Positions 30,474-36,941 of a DNA stretch of 36,941 nucleotides are shown here, in pieces. Both the position numbers and the translations under genes were made by a program. The stretch's first letter is position 1. Each line of letters begins with the position of its first letter. This DNA comes from UBA1494_A sp963973975 (GTDB taxonomy: Bacteria; Bacteroidota; Bacteroidia; Flavobacteriales_E; Vicingaceae): assembly GCA_963973975.1 (NCBI GenBank), contig CAXBCF010000026.1, positions 1 to 36,941 of the forward strand. The letters are read 5' to 3'. The notes below the pieces were generated by a model. That model was not told where the DNA came from. It was given only the letters and a program-made list of their open reading frames with translations, and ran no database searches.

Positions 30474-31328
30474 TTAATGATTTAGTGTACCGGTATTAAT
30501 AACTGGTGAAACATCTTTATCCGCGCAAAGCACTGTCATTAAATTACTTACCATTGCAGCCCTTTGATCTCCATCTAAATCTACTACTTTCCGTTTGCTC
30601 AATTGGTCAATAGCCTCTTCAACCATCCAAACTGCACCTTCAACAATCTTCATTCTAGCTGCAACAATGGCTGTTGCTTGTTGTCTTCTCAGCATGGCTC
30701 CTGCTATTTCAGATGCATAAGCTAAATAGCCAATACGAGCTTCCAAAACTTCAATTCCTGCAATTTCTAAGCGTTCAGCTACTTCAATTACCATGTTTTC
30801 ATTGATTACTTCCAAGCCACTTCTTAAAGTTACTTCTGACTCATCATCATCAAAATTATCATAGGCATACATTCCTGCTAACTTTCTAACTGCTGCGTCA
30901 GTTTGCACCCTTACAAAATTTTCATATATGTCAACTTCAAAAGCAGCTTTGAAGGTATTCTTAACTCTCCAAACCAAAATAACACTGATGTTTACCGGAT
31001 TTCCAAGTTTGTCATTTACTTTAAGGCGTTCACTATCAAAATTTCTTGCTCTTAAAGAAATGGCTTTCCTAACATAAAAAGGATTCACCCAATAGAAACC
31101 ATGTACCTTGACAGTACCTTTATATTCTCCAAATAGCGTTAATACTCTTGAACCATTTGGATAGACAAAGAAAAAGCCGAAGCACATAAAAACTGCCGTT
31201 AAAAATAGAATCACAGAAAGCGGAGTTCGAATTATTATAACTAATAAAAGACCTACAACGACGAATATTAAAATTGTCATTAACATAACATATCCTGAAG
31301 TTGGTTTTATTTCCTTTTCGTGATTCAT
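30474..31328 (-). CDS. SPFH/Band 7 membrane protein
   Basis: 284 residues. Two membrane segments (about 12-33 and 37-56) are followed by the SPFH domain: LTLFGEYKGTVKVHGFYWVNPFYVRKAISLRARNF, VILVWRVKNTFKAAFEVDIYENFVRVQTDAAVRKLAG and IAGIEVLEARIGYLAYASEIAGAMLRRQQATAIVAARMKIVEGAV. A C-terminal acidic-basic tail (SKRKVVDLDGDQRAAMVSNLM) ends the protein. It resembles the family whose operon carries a small protein and an Arc-like DNA binder. SPFH proteins scaffold membrane microdomains and regulate proteases. First gene of the operon. A perfect 8-bp palindrome lies 13 nt before the start. Confidence 0.93.
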   Translation of the reverse strand: MNHEKEIKPTSGYVMLMTILIFVVVGLLLVIIIRTPLSVILFLTAVFMCFGFFFVYPNGSRVLTLFGEYKGTVKVHGFYWVNPFYVRKAISLRARNFDSERLKVNDKLGNPVNISVILVWRVKNTFKAAFEVDIYENFVRVQTDAAVRKLAGMYAYDNFDDDESEVTLRSGLEVINENMVIEVAERLEIAGIEVLEARIGYLAYASEIAGAMLRRQQATAIVAARMKIVEGAVWMVEEAIDQLSKRKVVDLDGDQRAAMVSNLMTVLCADKDVSPVINTGTLNH

Positions 31329-31341
31329 GGTGTAAAATTTA

Positions 31342-31360
31342 TGATATTAAAATAATATCA
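31342..31360. promoter_or_regulatory. Perfect palindrome upstream of the SPFH operon
   Basis: TGATATTA-AAA-TAATATCA: 8-bp arms with a 3-nt centre, 13-31 nt before the SPFH start on the minus strand. Possible operator for the Arc-like protein of the same operon. Confidence 0.45.
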
Positions 31361-31490
31361 CAATGATAGTATTTTTTTCAATAACAAACAAATTATAATG
31401 ATTTATTTATCACATACATCAAGAAACTAAAAAACAAACCCTTAGCTTTCATTTAACAAAAGTATAAAATATTATAAATTGGGATTTCAC

Positions 31491-32402
31491 CTAGCTCTTA
31501 TTTGATTTTTCTTTGACATCAGAAAAATCTTCTTTTAAGTATTTTTTTCCACCTTGGGCTAATTCTTTTCTAATTTCAGGACTATCTAATTCTTTTGCAT
31601 TATTATGAGTTACAACTTTTTTTCCAGACTTTGCTTCTACTTTTTCTATTGCCTCTTTTGTAATATTTCCTGCAATATGAATAGCATTTTTAGTCTCAAC
31701 AAATCCTTCAGCTTGTGTTTCATTAATAATTTCTGTAGAAGTTGCCTCACTAAATATCACAGATGCAAGCTCTAGAGGGGTCATATGATCTCTTAAACTT
31801 TCTTTCTTATCGAGCCCTTTGAGTTCTTTATATTGATTTGCATTTAGTCCAAAAGAAGATGAATATAACTCATTTGTCAGAATAGCATACTCTTTTCCTT
31901 TACTAATCCCTTTTTCTTTCAATGTATCTGTAAATTTATGTCGAGTATCAATGCTTGCTGTCCTAGTTTCAATCCATTGCTGAGAATAGCCTTTTGCTAA
32001 ATAGTATCCCTTCCCCCTTTCAATTGCTTTTCCAGGCTGCTCTATTTCATCTAATCGCTCTTTCCCTACTCTTGCCAACCATCTTTTAAATGGCTCTGCT
32101 TTCTTTGATGGTATTGATTGAATGATTCTAAAAACACCTTCGGTATCAGAACAATTCATATTTTGCTTACCACCCATAGTCTTAAATGGAAGGGTATGTA
32201 CAAATTGTACCCACCCTTTAGAAAGCTCTTCATCCCTTTTCCTTAATTTATTTAAATATTGCTTTGGGTCTTTAGAATCTGTAAGCGCCTTAACAACATC
32301 TTCAATAACAAAATACCACTCACCTTCAAAGGAAACTCTTCTTATTTCTTCTCCTTCAAAAAGAGCTATTTTATTTAATTCTTGTTTCTTGGATTCAGTC
32401 AT
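31491..32402 (-). CDS. BRO-N domain / DinD-like protein
   Basis: 303 residues. The N-terminus (about 11-110) is a BRO-N antirepressor-type domain: IALFEGEEIRRVSFEGEWYFVIEDVVKALTDSKDPKQYLNKLRKRDEEL, then CSDTEGVFRIIQSIPSKKAEPFKRWLARVG. The remaining part (about 130-303), with TDTLKEKGISKGKEYAILTNELYSSSFG, LRDHMTPLELASVIFSEATST and AIHIAGNITKEA, resembles the C-terminal part of DinD-type DNA-damage-inducible proteins. Such proteins occur in phages and as orphan chromosomal genes. There are no phage genes nearby. It may respond to DNA damage or regulate a prophage; DinD in E. coli is LexA-controlled and inhibits RecA. Confidence 0.85.
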   Translation of the reverse strand: MTESKKQELNKIALFEGEEIRRVSFEGEWYFVIEDVVKALTDSKDPKQYLNKLRKRDEELSKGWVQFVHTLPFKTMGGKQNMNCSDTEGVFRIIQSIPSKKAEPFKRWLARVGKERLDEIEQPGKAIERGKGYYLAKGYSQQWIETRTASIDTRHKFTDTLKEKGISKGKEYAILTNELYSSSFGLNANQYKELKGLDKKESLRDHMTPLELASVIFSEATSTEIINETQAEGFVETKNAIHIAGNITKEAIEKVEAKSGKKVVTHNNAKELDSPEIRKELAQGGKKYLKEDFSDVKEKSNKS

Positions 32403-32543
32403 TATTTATTCTTTTGATTAGTTAATTGGTTTGCTAAGCTTGATAAAAGTAAAATAAATCTTTGAAATTTAGAAATGAAGTAAGCATTGAAAATCCAATT
32501 TAATTTTACTTATTCAAGAACATGCTACTTTTATAAAAATTAA

Positions 32544-32560
32544 TTTTGATAAAATCAAAA
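32544..32560. repeat. 7-bp inverted repeat before the thioesterase gene
   Basis: TTTTGAT-AAA-ATCAAAA, 8 nt upstream of the ATG at 32569; a TACTTTTA near-match to the -7 box lies at 32526-32533. AT-rich, so modest weight. Confidence 0.3.
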
Positions 32561-32568
32561 ACTCTAAG

Positions 32569-33009
32569 ATGATTAAAGAAATAAATGGTAATATCTATAG
32601 ACATTTAACTAAAATTCAACTCAGATTTATGGATCTTGATGTGCTGATGCATGTTAACAATGCCAGATATTTAAATTTTCTAGAAGAAGCTAGACTCTCC
32701 TACTCCAACGATGTGATTCAACTTTTTGGAAATCTGAGTGAGTTAAACGTAGTTGTAGCAAGAATTGAAATTGATTATAAAAGTCCCATTTTTTACCCAA
32801 ATGAAGTTTTAATTTGGACTAGAGTGAGTCATGTTGGAAATAAAAGTTTTGAATTTGACTCATTAATAGGGATAGAGAAAAATGGCTCTTTTACGATTGC
32901 TGCTAAATCAATTCAAACAATTGTCTTTTATGACCCCACTCTAAAAAAAAGCACATCGTTTCCTGAAGAGTTCAAAAATAAAATCAAAAACTACGAAGCT
33001 GTGAATTAA
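32569..33009 (+). CDS. Hotdog acyl-CoA thioesterase (4-hydroxybenzoyl-CoA thioesterase type)
   Basis: 146 residues. The active-site region is RFMDLDVLMHVNNARYLNFLEEARLSY, with the Asp of the D-x-D-x2-x-H-VNN motif. The usual Gly-His is replaced by Met-His, but His and the VNN are kept. Later strands (VVVARIEIDYKSPIFYPNEVLIWTRVSHVGNKSFEF) complete the hotdog. Likely a short- or medium-chain acyl-CoA thioesterase, substrate unknown. It is transcribed alone. Confidence 0.88.
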   Translation: MIKEINGNIYRHLTKIQLRFMDLDVLMHVNNARYLNFLEEARLSYSNDVIQLFGNLSELNVVVARIEIDYKSPIFYPNEVLIWTRVSHVGNKSFEFDSLIGIEKNGSFTIAAKSIQTIVFYDPTLKKSTSFPEEFKNKIKNYEAVN

Positions 33010-33048
33010 GTAAATCTTAAAAAATTTGTTTATTCCTTTCAAGTGTTT

Positions 33049-33056
33049 TACTTTTA
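33049..33056 (+). promoter_or_regulatory. Promoter of the 160-aa hypothetical gene
   Basis: TTG (33026-33028), 20 nt, then TACTTTTA (33049-33056), one mismatch to TAnnTTTG. The ATG is at 33066, which would leave almost no leader. Confidence 0.4.
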
Positions 33057-33065
33057 GCAGCGTAT

Positions 33066-33548
33066 ATGAAATATCGCTGTTTAACATATCAAGAATTTGC
33101 CTTAATGGAAGCTGATTTTTCAGAGTTTCTTTATGAGGAAAAAATTAGCTATTTTGAATGGAAGGTGCTTCAAGACCAACACTCTCAACAAGCTCTGCAC
33201 TTATTAAAAAAATACAGCGATTTGACTTTTGATAAGGTAATGAAAGATATTGATTGCTTGCAATTTAGAAGTAATCGTAAAGTAAGCACCATCTATTTTA
33301 AAAGTAGCGCTTATGTAAAAATTGAAATTGAAAGTCTAACACAAAAATATATTGACTTCAGTCAACCCTTGGAAAAAGTATTGACTAAAAGGAAGACAAG
33401 TATACCTCTAAAAGTAAAAAAGTCAGTGAAAAACTATGAAGAATCGAGAGAAAATAAGATTTTTCAACTAATCGAGTCAGGATTTTATGTTGTTCCTTTT
33501 TCTTCTTTTCAGCAAGTAGATCAATTAAAAAATATCCAATTAAATTAG
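33066..33548 (+). CDS. Conserved-looking hypothetical protein, DUF6495-like
   Basis: 160 residues, cytosolic, no signal peptide. The N-terminus MKYRCLTYQEFALMEADFSEFL, then WKVLQDQHSQQALHLLKKYSDLTFDKVMKDIDCLQFRS, resembles the DUF6495 group of Bacteroidota, an assignment from memory that I hold loosely. The N-terminal half is mixed alpha/beta; the C-terminal part is basic (RKTSIPLKVKKSVKNYEES) and ends in a hydrophobic strand-helix. Function unknown. The next gene starts 29 nt downstream. Confidence 0.65.
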   Translation: MKYRCLTYQEFALMEADFSEFLYEEKISYFEWKVLQDQHSQQALHLLKKYSDLTFDKVMKDIDCLQFRSNRKVSTIYFKSSAYVKIEIESLTQKYIDFSQPLEKVLTKRKTSIPLKVKKSVKNYEESRENKIFQLIESGFYVVPFSSFQQVDQLKNIQLN

Positions 33549-33577
33549 GGTAACTTCGCATCTAAATACATTATTAG

Positions 33578-34714
33578 ATGATTAAACCGATTGTTGCAAG
33601 TACATTTTTAGTACTCACTTCCCTTGCTTTATTAACTCAGTGTAAATCTTTAAGTGGGGTATCTTCCAAAGAAACAGCTTTAAATCCACCAACTGCATTT
33701 ATTGAGAACGACAATGATTTTGCTTTTAGAGTTCTTGCAGATGGAATAGTAACAGACTTGATGAAAAAGCATAACATCCAAGCAGCTTCATTAAGTTATT
33801 TAGTAGGCTGGGAACAATACGTCAACAAGTCATATCAGCTTTCTGAAAATGATCTTGCAATTGACTCAACTAGTATTTTTCAAGCAGGAGAATTAAGTAA
33901 GCCTTTAGCAGTATTATCTGTAATGAGTTTAGTGAAAGAGAACCATTTTGACCTCAATAGAGATATTCGCGGTGATTTAAAATTATGGGGCATAAAAAAC
34001 AATTATGAAGAAACATTTCTTTCACTAAGAAATGTGCTTAAGAACAGAGGTGGTTTCAACTTTACTTCTATTGATGCTTATTCGTTAGAAGAGGAAAAAC
34101 CTTCATTGGAGCAGTTAATTCAAGGAAAAAATCCCGCTAAAAATAAAGCGCTTCAATTAACAAATGAACCAATCAAAAATTTTCATCCTAATGATGGAGG
34201 TTATTTAGTCGTTCAAAAACTAATTGAACAAACAATGAGAGAATCATTTGAATCTTTGTGTAAAGTTTATGTGTTGGGTTATTTGGAAATGAATTCTAGC
34301 TCAATTTTAAATCCACTTGATGATTCAAGAGTCGTTCCAGGTTATTCTATTAAAAATAAAAAAAATGATCAGTATTCAATTTATCCTTCATCAGCTGCTA
34401 AGGGATTATGGTCAACGTCTTACGATTTAAGTAAATTATTAAATCATTTGGTTTGGTCAGTCGAAGGAAAATCTTCCATTATGGATGAAGAAGCTGCTAA
34501 AGACGTACTCGAAAATCAACTGGGTATAAAATATCACCCAAAATTTCAAAGTATCAGTTATTATGGAATGACAGACGGATACACTGCTCATATCTCAGCT
34601 TCTTTAAGGGATAAAATTGGACTTTCAATTATGACTAATTCAAGTAATGGTGGAGCTTTTATTGATGAATTGTACCTGTACCTTAACAGAACTGTGCCTT
34701 CAATTGATGAATAA
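33578..34714 (+). CDS. Beta-lactamase-fold lipoprotein with degenerate active site
   Basis: 378 residues. The signal peptide ends in LTQC (lipidated Cys22 likely, lipobox imperfect). The rest follows the serine-hydrolase/class C beta-lactamase fold: SIFQAGELSKPLAVLSVMSLV, LRNVLKNRGGFNF, and NFHPNDGGYLVVQKLIEQ. The catalytic residues are changed. The SxxK Ser is Glu105 (GELSK), the Y-x-N Tyr is His203 (FHPND), the usual HTSG is NRGG, and the late H/K-T-G is GMTDG. It is therefore probably a non-catalytic binding protein at the envelope. There is no pseudogene sign: the frame is intact and the rest of the fold is kept. Confidence 0.82.
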   Translation: MIKPIVASTFLVLTSLALLTQCKSLSGVSSKETALNPPTAFIENDNDFAFRVLADGIVTDLMKKHNIQAASLSYLVGWEQYVNKSYQLSENDLAIDSTSIFQAGELSKPLAVLSVMSLVKENHFDLNRDIRGDLKLWGIKNNYEETFLSLRNVLKNRGGFNFTSIDAYSLEEEKPSLEQLIQGKNPAKNKALQLTNEPIKNFHPNDGGYLVVQKLIEQTMRESFESLCKVYVLGYLEMNSSSILNPLDDSRVVPGYSIKNKKNDQYSIYPSSAAKGLWSTSYDLSKLLNHLVWSVEGKSSIMDEEAAKDVLENQLGIKYHPKFQSISYYGMTDGYTAHISASLRDKIGLSIMTNSSNGGAFIDELYLYLNRTVPSIDE

Positions 34715-34755
34715 TTAAACTAATCTTTTAAATTAACATTCTAACTAATTAAAGT

Positions 34756-36774
34756 ATGGAATTCGAATTGGTTTCCGATTTCAAACCTACAGGAGATCAG
34801 CCTCAGGCTATTGAAAAATTAGTTGGAGGAGTTAACAATGGTGATGTTGCTCAAACGCTTTTGGGAGTTACCGGTTCAGGGAAAACTTTTACCATTGCTA
34901 ATGTAATCAAGCAAACCAATCGTCCTACTTTGGTTTTAAGCCACAACAAAACACTCGCAGCTCAATTGTATGGCGAATTCAAACAGTTTTTTCCAAAAAA
35001 TGCTGTTGAATACTTTGTTTCTTACTATGATTATTACCAACCAGAAGCCTATTTGCCAGGATCTGACATCTATATTGAAAAAGATCTTGCCATAAATGAA
35101 GAGATTGAAAAGCTGCGTTTAAGTACGACTTCGGCCCTACTTTCAGGAAGAAGAGACGTGATTGTTGTTTCCTCTGTTTCATGTATTTATGGTATTTCAA
35201 ACCCTTCAGATTTCAAACAAAATATTACCCGAATTACTAAGGGACAAAAAATCAGTAGAAATAAGCTCTTACATCAATTTGTGTCTGCCTTATACTCACG
35301 AGCTGCAGCTGAATTTACCAGAGGAAAATTTCGAGTAAAAGGAGATACTGTAGATATTTTTCCCGCCTACGCTGACATTGCCTATCGAATCAGTTTTTTT
35401 GGAGACGAAATAGAAGATATTCGTTCTTTTGAACCAGAAACAGGAAATACCATTGAAGTTTTTGAGACACTAAGTATTTATCCGGCAAATATATTTGTAA
35501 CAACTAAAGAGCGCTTGAATGATGCTGTTTGGGAAATACAGCAAGACATGGTGAAACAAGTAGCTTATTTCAAAGAAATAGGGAAACCACTTGAAGCAAA
35601 AAGGTTAGAAGAAAGAACCCTTTACGATTTAGAAATGATGAAGGAATTGGGTTACTGTTCAGGTATCGAAAATTATTCGCGTTATTTTGATAATCGTCAA
35701 CCAGGAACTCGTCCTTTTTGTTTGATGGATTATTTTCCTGATGATTACTTGCTTGTAGTTGATGAAAGTCACGTAACCGTTTCGCAAGTGAACGCCATGT
35801 ATGGAGGTGATCGATCGAGAAAAATAAATTTAGTAGAATATGGTTTTCGCTTGCCAGCAGCGATGGACAATCGTCCGCTGAAATTTGAAGAATGGGAAGC
35901 ATTGCGCAACCAAACTATTTATGTTAGTGCAACACCTGCAGATTATGAATTAAGAGAGTCAGAGGGAGTTGTTGTTGAGCAAGTTATTCGACCAACAGGT
36001 TTACTAGATCCTGTTATTGAGATTCGACCATCACTTAATCAAATTGACGATTTGATGGAAGAAATTGTAATTCGGTCTGAAAAAGATGAAAGAGTGTTGG
36101 TTACTACATTGACTAAAAGAATGGCAGAAGAACTGACAAAGTATTTTGCCTCCAATGGCATTAAATGCCGCTACATTCATTCTGATATCGATACATTAGA
36201 ACGTGTTGAAATTTTAAGAGACTTGAGGTTAGGAACTCTTGATGTTTTAGTTGGAGTAAACCTTCTCCGTGAAGGATTAGATCTACCTGAAGTTTCATTG
36301 GTTGCTGTAATGGATGCAGATAAAGAAGGTTTTTTGCGTTCCGGCAGGTCATTGACTCAAACAGCAGGACGGGCAGCAAGAAACATTAATGGTAGAGTAA
36401 TTTTCTATGCTGATACTATTACCGGTTCCATGCAAAAAACAATGGACGAAACTGACAGACGTAGAGAAAAACAAGTAGCATACAATTTAAAATACGGCAT
36501 TACTCCACAAGCTTTAAATAAACAAAAACACAGCATTCTTCGTCAAACAAAAGTCGCTGATGGAAGTAATTTAGTTAATTACGATGATCAAATGGAAGCA
36601 AATTCTTTAGCAGCAGAACCATCAATGAAGTATAAATCTCAAGATGCACTTAAAAAAGCCATTCAACAAACTAAGAAAAAGATGGAAAAAGCAGCTAAAG
36701 AATTGGACTTTATTGAAGCTGCAAGACTAAGAGATCAGATGTTTGAGCTACAATCTAATCTGAGTTCTAAGTAG
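34756..36774 (+). CDS. uvrB: Excinuclease ABC subunit B
   Basis: DNA-damage recognition helicase of nucleotide excision repair. 672 residues. Motifs: GDQPQAIEKL, Walker A LGVTGSGKTFT, the beta-hairpin region VSYYDYYQPEAYLPGSDIYIEKD, helicase motif II DESHVT, the RSGRSLTQTAGRAARN motif VI, and the C-terminal UVR domain (KKAIQQTKKKMEKAAKELDFIEAARLRDQM) that binds UvrC. Length and motifs are complete. It lies 41 nt after the lipoprotein gene. Downstream only a weak A/T-only hairpin (36791-36809) precedes the tRNA. Confidence 0.97.
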   Translation: MEFELVSDFKPTGDQPQAIEKLVGGVNNGDVAQTLLGVTGSGKTFTIANVIKQTNRPTLVLSHNKTLAAQLYGEFKQFFPKNAVEYFVSYYDYYQPEAYLPGSDIYIEKDLAINEEIEKLRLSTTSALLSGRRDVIVVSSVSCIYGISNPSDFKQNITRITKGQKISRNKLLHQFVSALYSRAAAEFTRGKFRVKGDTVDIFPAYADIAYRISFFGDEIEDIRSFEPETGNTIEVFETLSIYPANIFVTTKERLNDAVWEIQQDMVKQVAYFKEIGKPLEAKRLEERTLYDLEMMKELGYCSGIENYSRYFDNRQPGTRPFCLMDYFPDDYLLVVDESHVTVSQVNAMYGGDRSRKINLVEYGFRLPAAMDNRPLKFEEWEALRNQTIYVSATPADYELRESEGVVVEQVIRPTGLLDPVIEIRPSLNQIDDLMEEIVIRSEKDERVLVTTLTKRMAEELTKYFASNGIKCRYIHSDIDTLERVEILRDLRLGTLDVLVGVNLLREGLDLPEVSLVAVMDADKEGFLRSGRSLTQTAGRAARNINGRVIFYADTITGSMQKTMDETDRRREKQVAYNLKYGITPQALNKQKHSILRQTKVADGSNLVNYDDQMEANSLAAEPSMKYKSQDALKKAIQQTKKKMEKAAKELDFIEAARLRDQMFELQSNLSSK

Positions 36775-36790
36775 TCACAGATAAAAGGAT

Positions 36791-36809
36791 AAAAAAACAG
36801 CTTTTTTTT
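36791..36809 (+). terminator. Possible weak terminator of uvrB
   Basis: A7-CAGC-T8: stem of A:T pairs only with a 4-nt loop, 17 nt past the uvrB stop. It would be unstable as RNA, so the call is tentative. Confidence 0.3.
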
Positions 36810-36821
36810 AGCTCACATTGA

Positions 36822-36850
36822 TTGATATTGAGGAAAAAATAATACATTTG
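36822..36850 (+). promoter_or_regulatory. tRNA-Asp promoter
   Basis: TTG (36822-36824), 18 nt, then TACATTTG (36843-36850), an exact TAnnTTTG. It is the best two-element match in the window and lies 37 nt before the tRNA. Confidence 0.6.
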
Positions 36851-36887
36851 CCGTCCCGTAAAAAGGAATAGTTCTTAAAAGAATTTT

Positions 36888-36941
36888 GGTTCGGTAGTTC
36901 AGTTGGTTAGAATACCTGCCTGTCACGCAGGGGGTCGCGGG
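36888..36941 (+). tRNA. tRNA-Asp(GTC), 3' part outside window
   Basis: Begins GGTTCGGTAG; the D arm is followed by anticodon stem CCTGC/GCAGG with loop CTGTCAC, anticodon GTC at 36922-36924. The window ends within the T-arm region (TCGCGGG), so the 3' part is missing. The 5' end is as expected for Bacteroidota tRNA-Asp. Confidence 0.93.

Overview
The window is a gene-dense, AT-rich stretch of a chromosome from the phylum Bacteroidota, probably a marine or freshwater flavobacterium or Crocinitomicaceae relative. The evidence is repeated copies of the Bacteroidota -7 promoter box TAnnTTTG upstream of genes, weak Shine-Dalgarno signals, the long IF-2 with a Lys/Glu-rich N-terminal arm, an Hpt-adenylate kinase fusion, an SPFH/Arc-like operon, and typical neighbour pairs (rimP-nusA-infB, purK-purE). 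Nearly all of it is coding. The window starts inside the 3' part of a purF-type gene and ends inside a tRNA-Asp gene.

Layout. 1-6.4 kb (minus strand): purF-like amidotransferase, then rimP-nusA-infB. 6.5-9.0 kb (minus): a secreted or outer-membrane beta-barrel protein behind a long MORN-repeat protein. 9.1-9.9 kb (plus): cytosolic glycerophosphodiesterase. 9.9-15.0 kb (minus): ettA, a small four-helix-bundle gene bounded by a perfect 24-bp inverted repeat, hisS and hutH. 15.1-17.5 kb (plus): a retropepsin-like protease, RimK ATP-grasp ligase and an AstE/AspA-type metallohydrolase, probably a set that adds and removes amino-acid tails. 17.5-20.7 kb: two large all-helical proteins of unknown function flanking a tiny acidic peptide gene whose 13-residue module is duplicated. 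20.7-22.7 kb (minus): obg, a PAP2 phosphatase and crcB, overlapping by 8 nt each. 22.7-23.2 kb: a 525-nt non-coding stretch with several inverted repeats and one RNA-like fold. 23.2-24.9 kb (plus): a receiver-PAS-SpoIIE phosphatase with a degenerate receiver. 24.8-26.0 kb (minus): the Hpt-Adk fusion. 26.1-28.7 kb (plus): purK, purE and a serine/threonine dehydratase-like PLP enzyme. 28.7-30.1 kb: DUF4442 hotdog protein, a truncated DksA/TraR zinc-finger protein, and an FKBP isomerase. 30.2-31.3 kb (minus): SPFH protein, a 49-aa protein and an Arc-like DNA-binding protein. 31.5-32.4 kb (minus): a BRO-N/DinD-like protein. 32.6-36.8 kb (plus): a thioesterase, a hypothetical protein, a catalytically degenerate beta-lactamase-fold lipoprotein, uvrB, and the start of tRNA-Asp.

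Most genes are housekeeping: purine synthesis and salvage (purF, purK, purE, hpt-adk), translation (infB, nusA, rimP, hisS, ettA, obg, tRNA-Asp) and DNA repair (uvrB). The most unusual segment is 17.5-20.7 kb. The tiny peptide gene (19210-19404) and the helical-protein gene after it (19599-20639) have promoters that align without gaps: a CAATTGTCASTG box, 12 nt, a GTCCTTTT box, then a -7 box at identical spacing. The two 13-residue peptide modules differ only at synonymous sites, which points to a translated product under selection. A peptide working with helical-repeat partner proteins is my inference, not something the sequence proves. Second in interest are the inverted-repeat-bounded four-helix-bundle unit (12772-13291), the stop codon that separates a DksA-like protein from its last zinc-ligand cysteine, and the structured non-coding segment near 22.8 kb.
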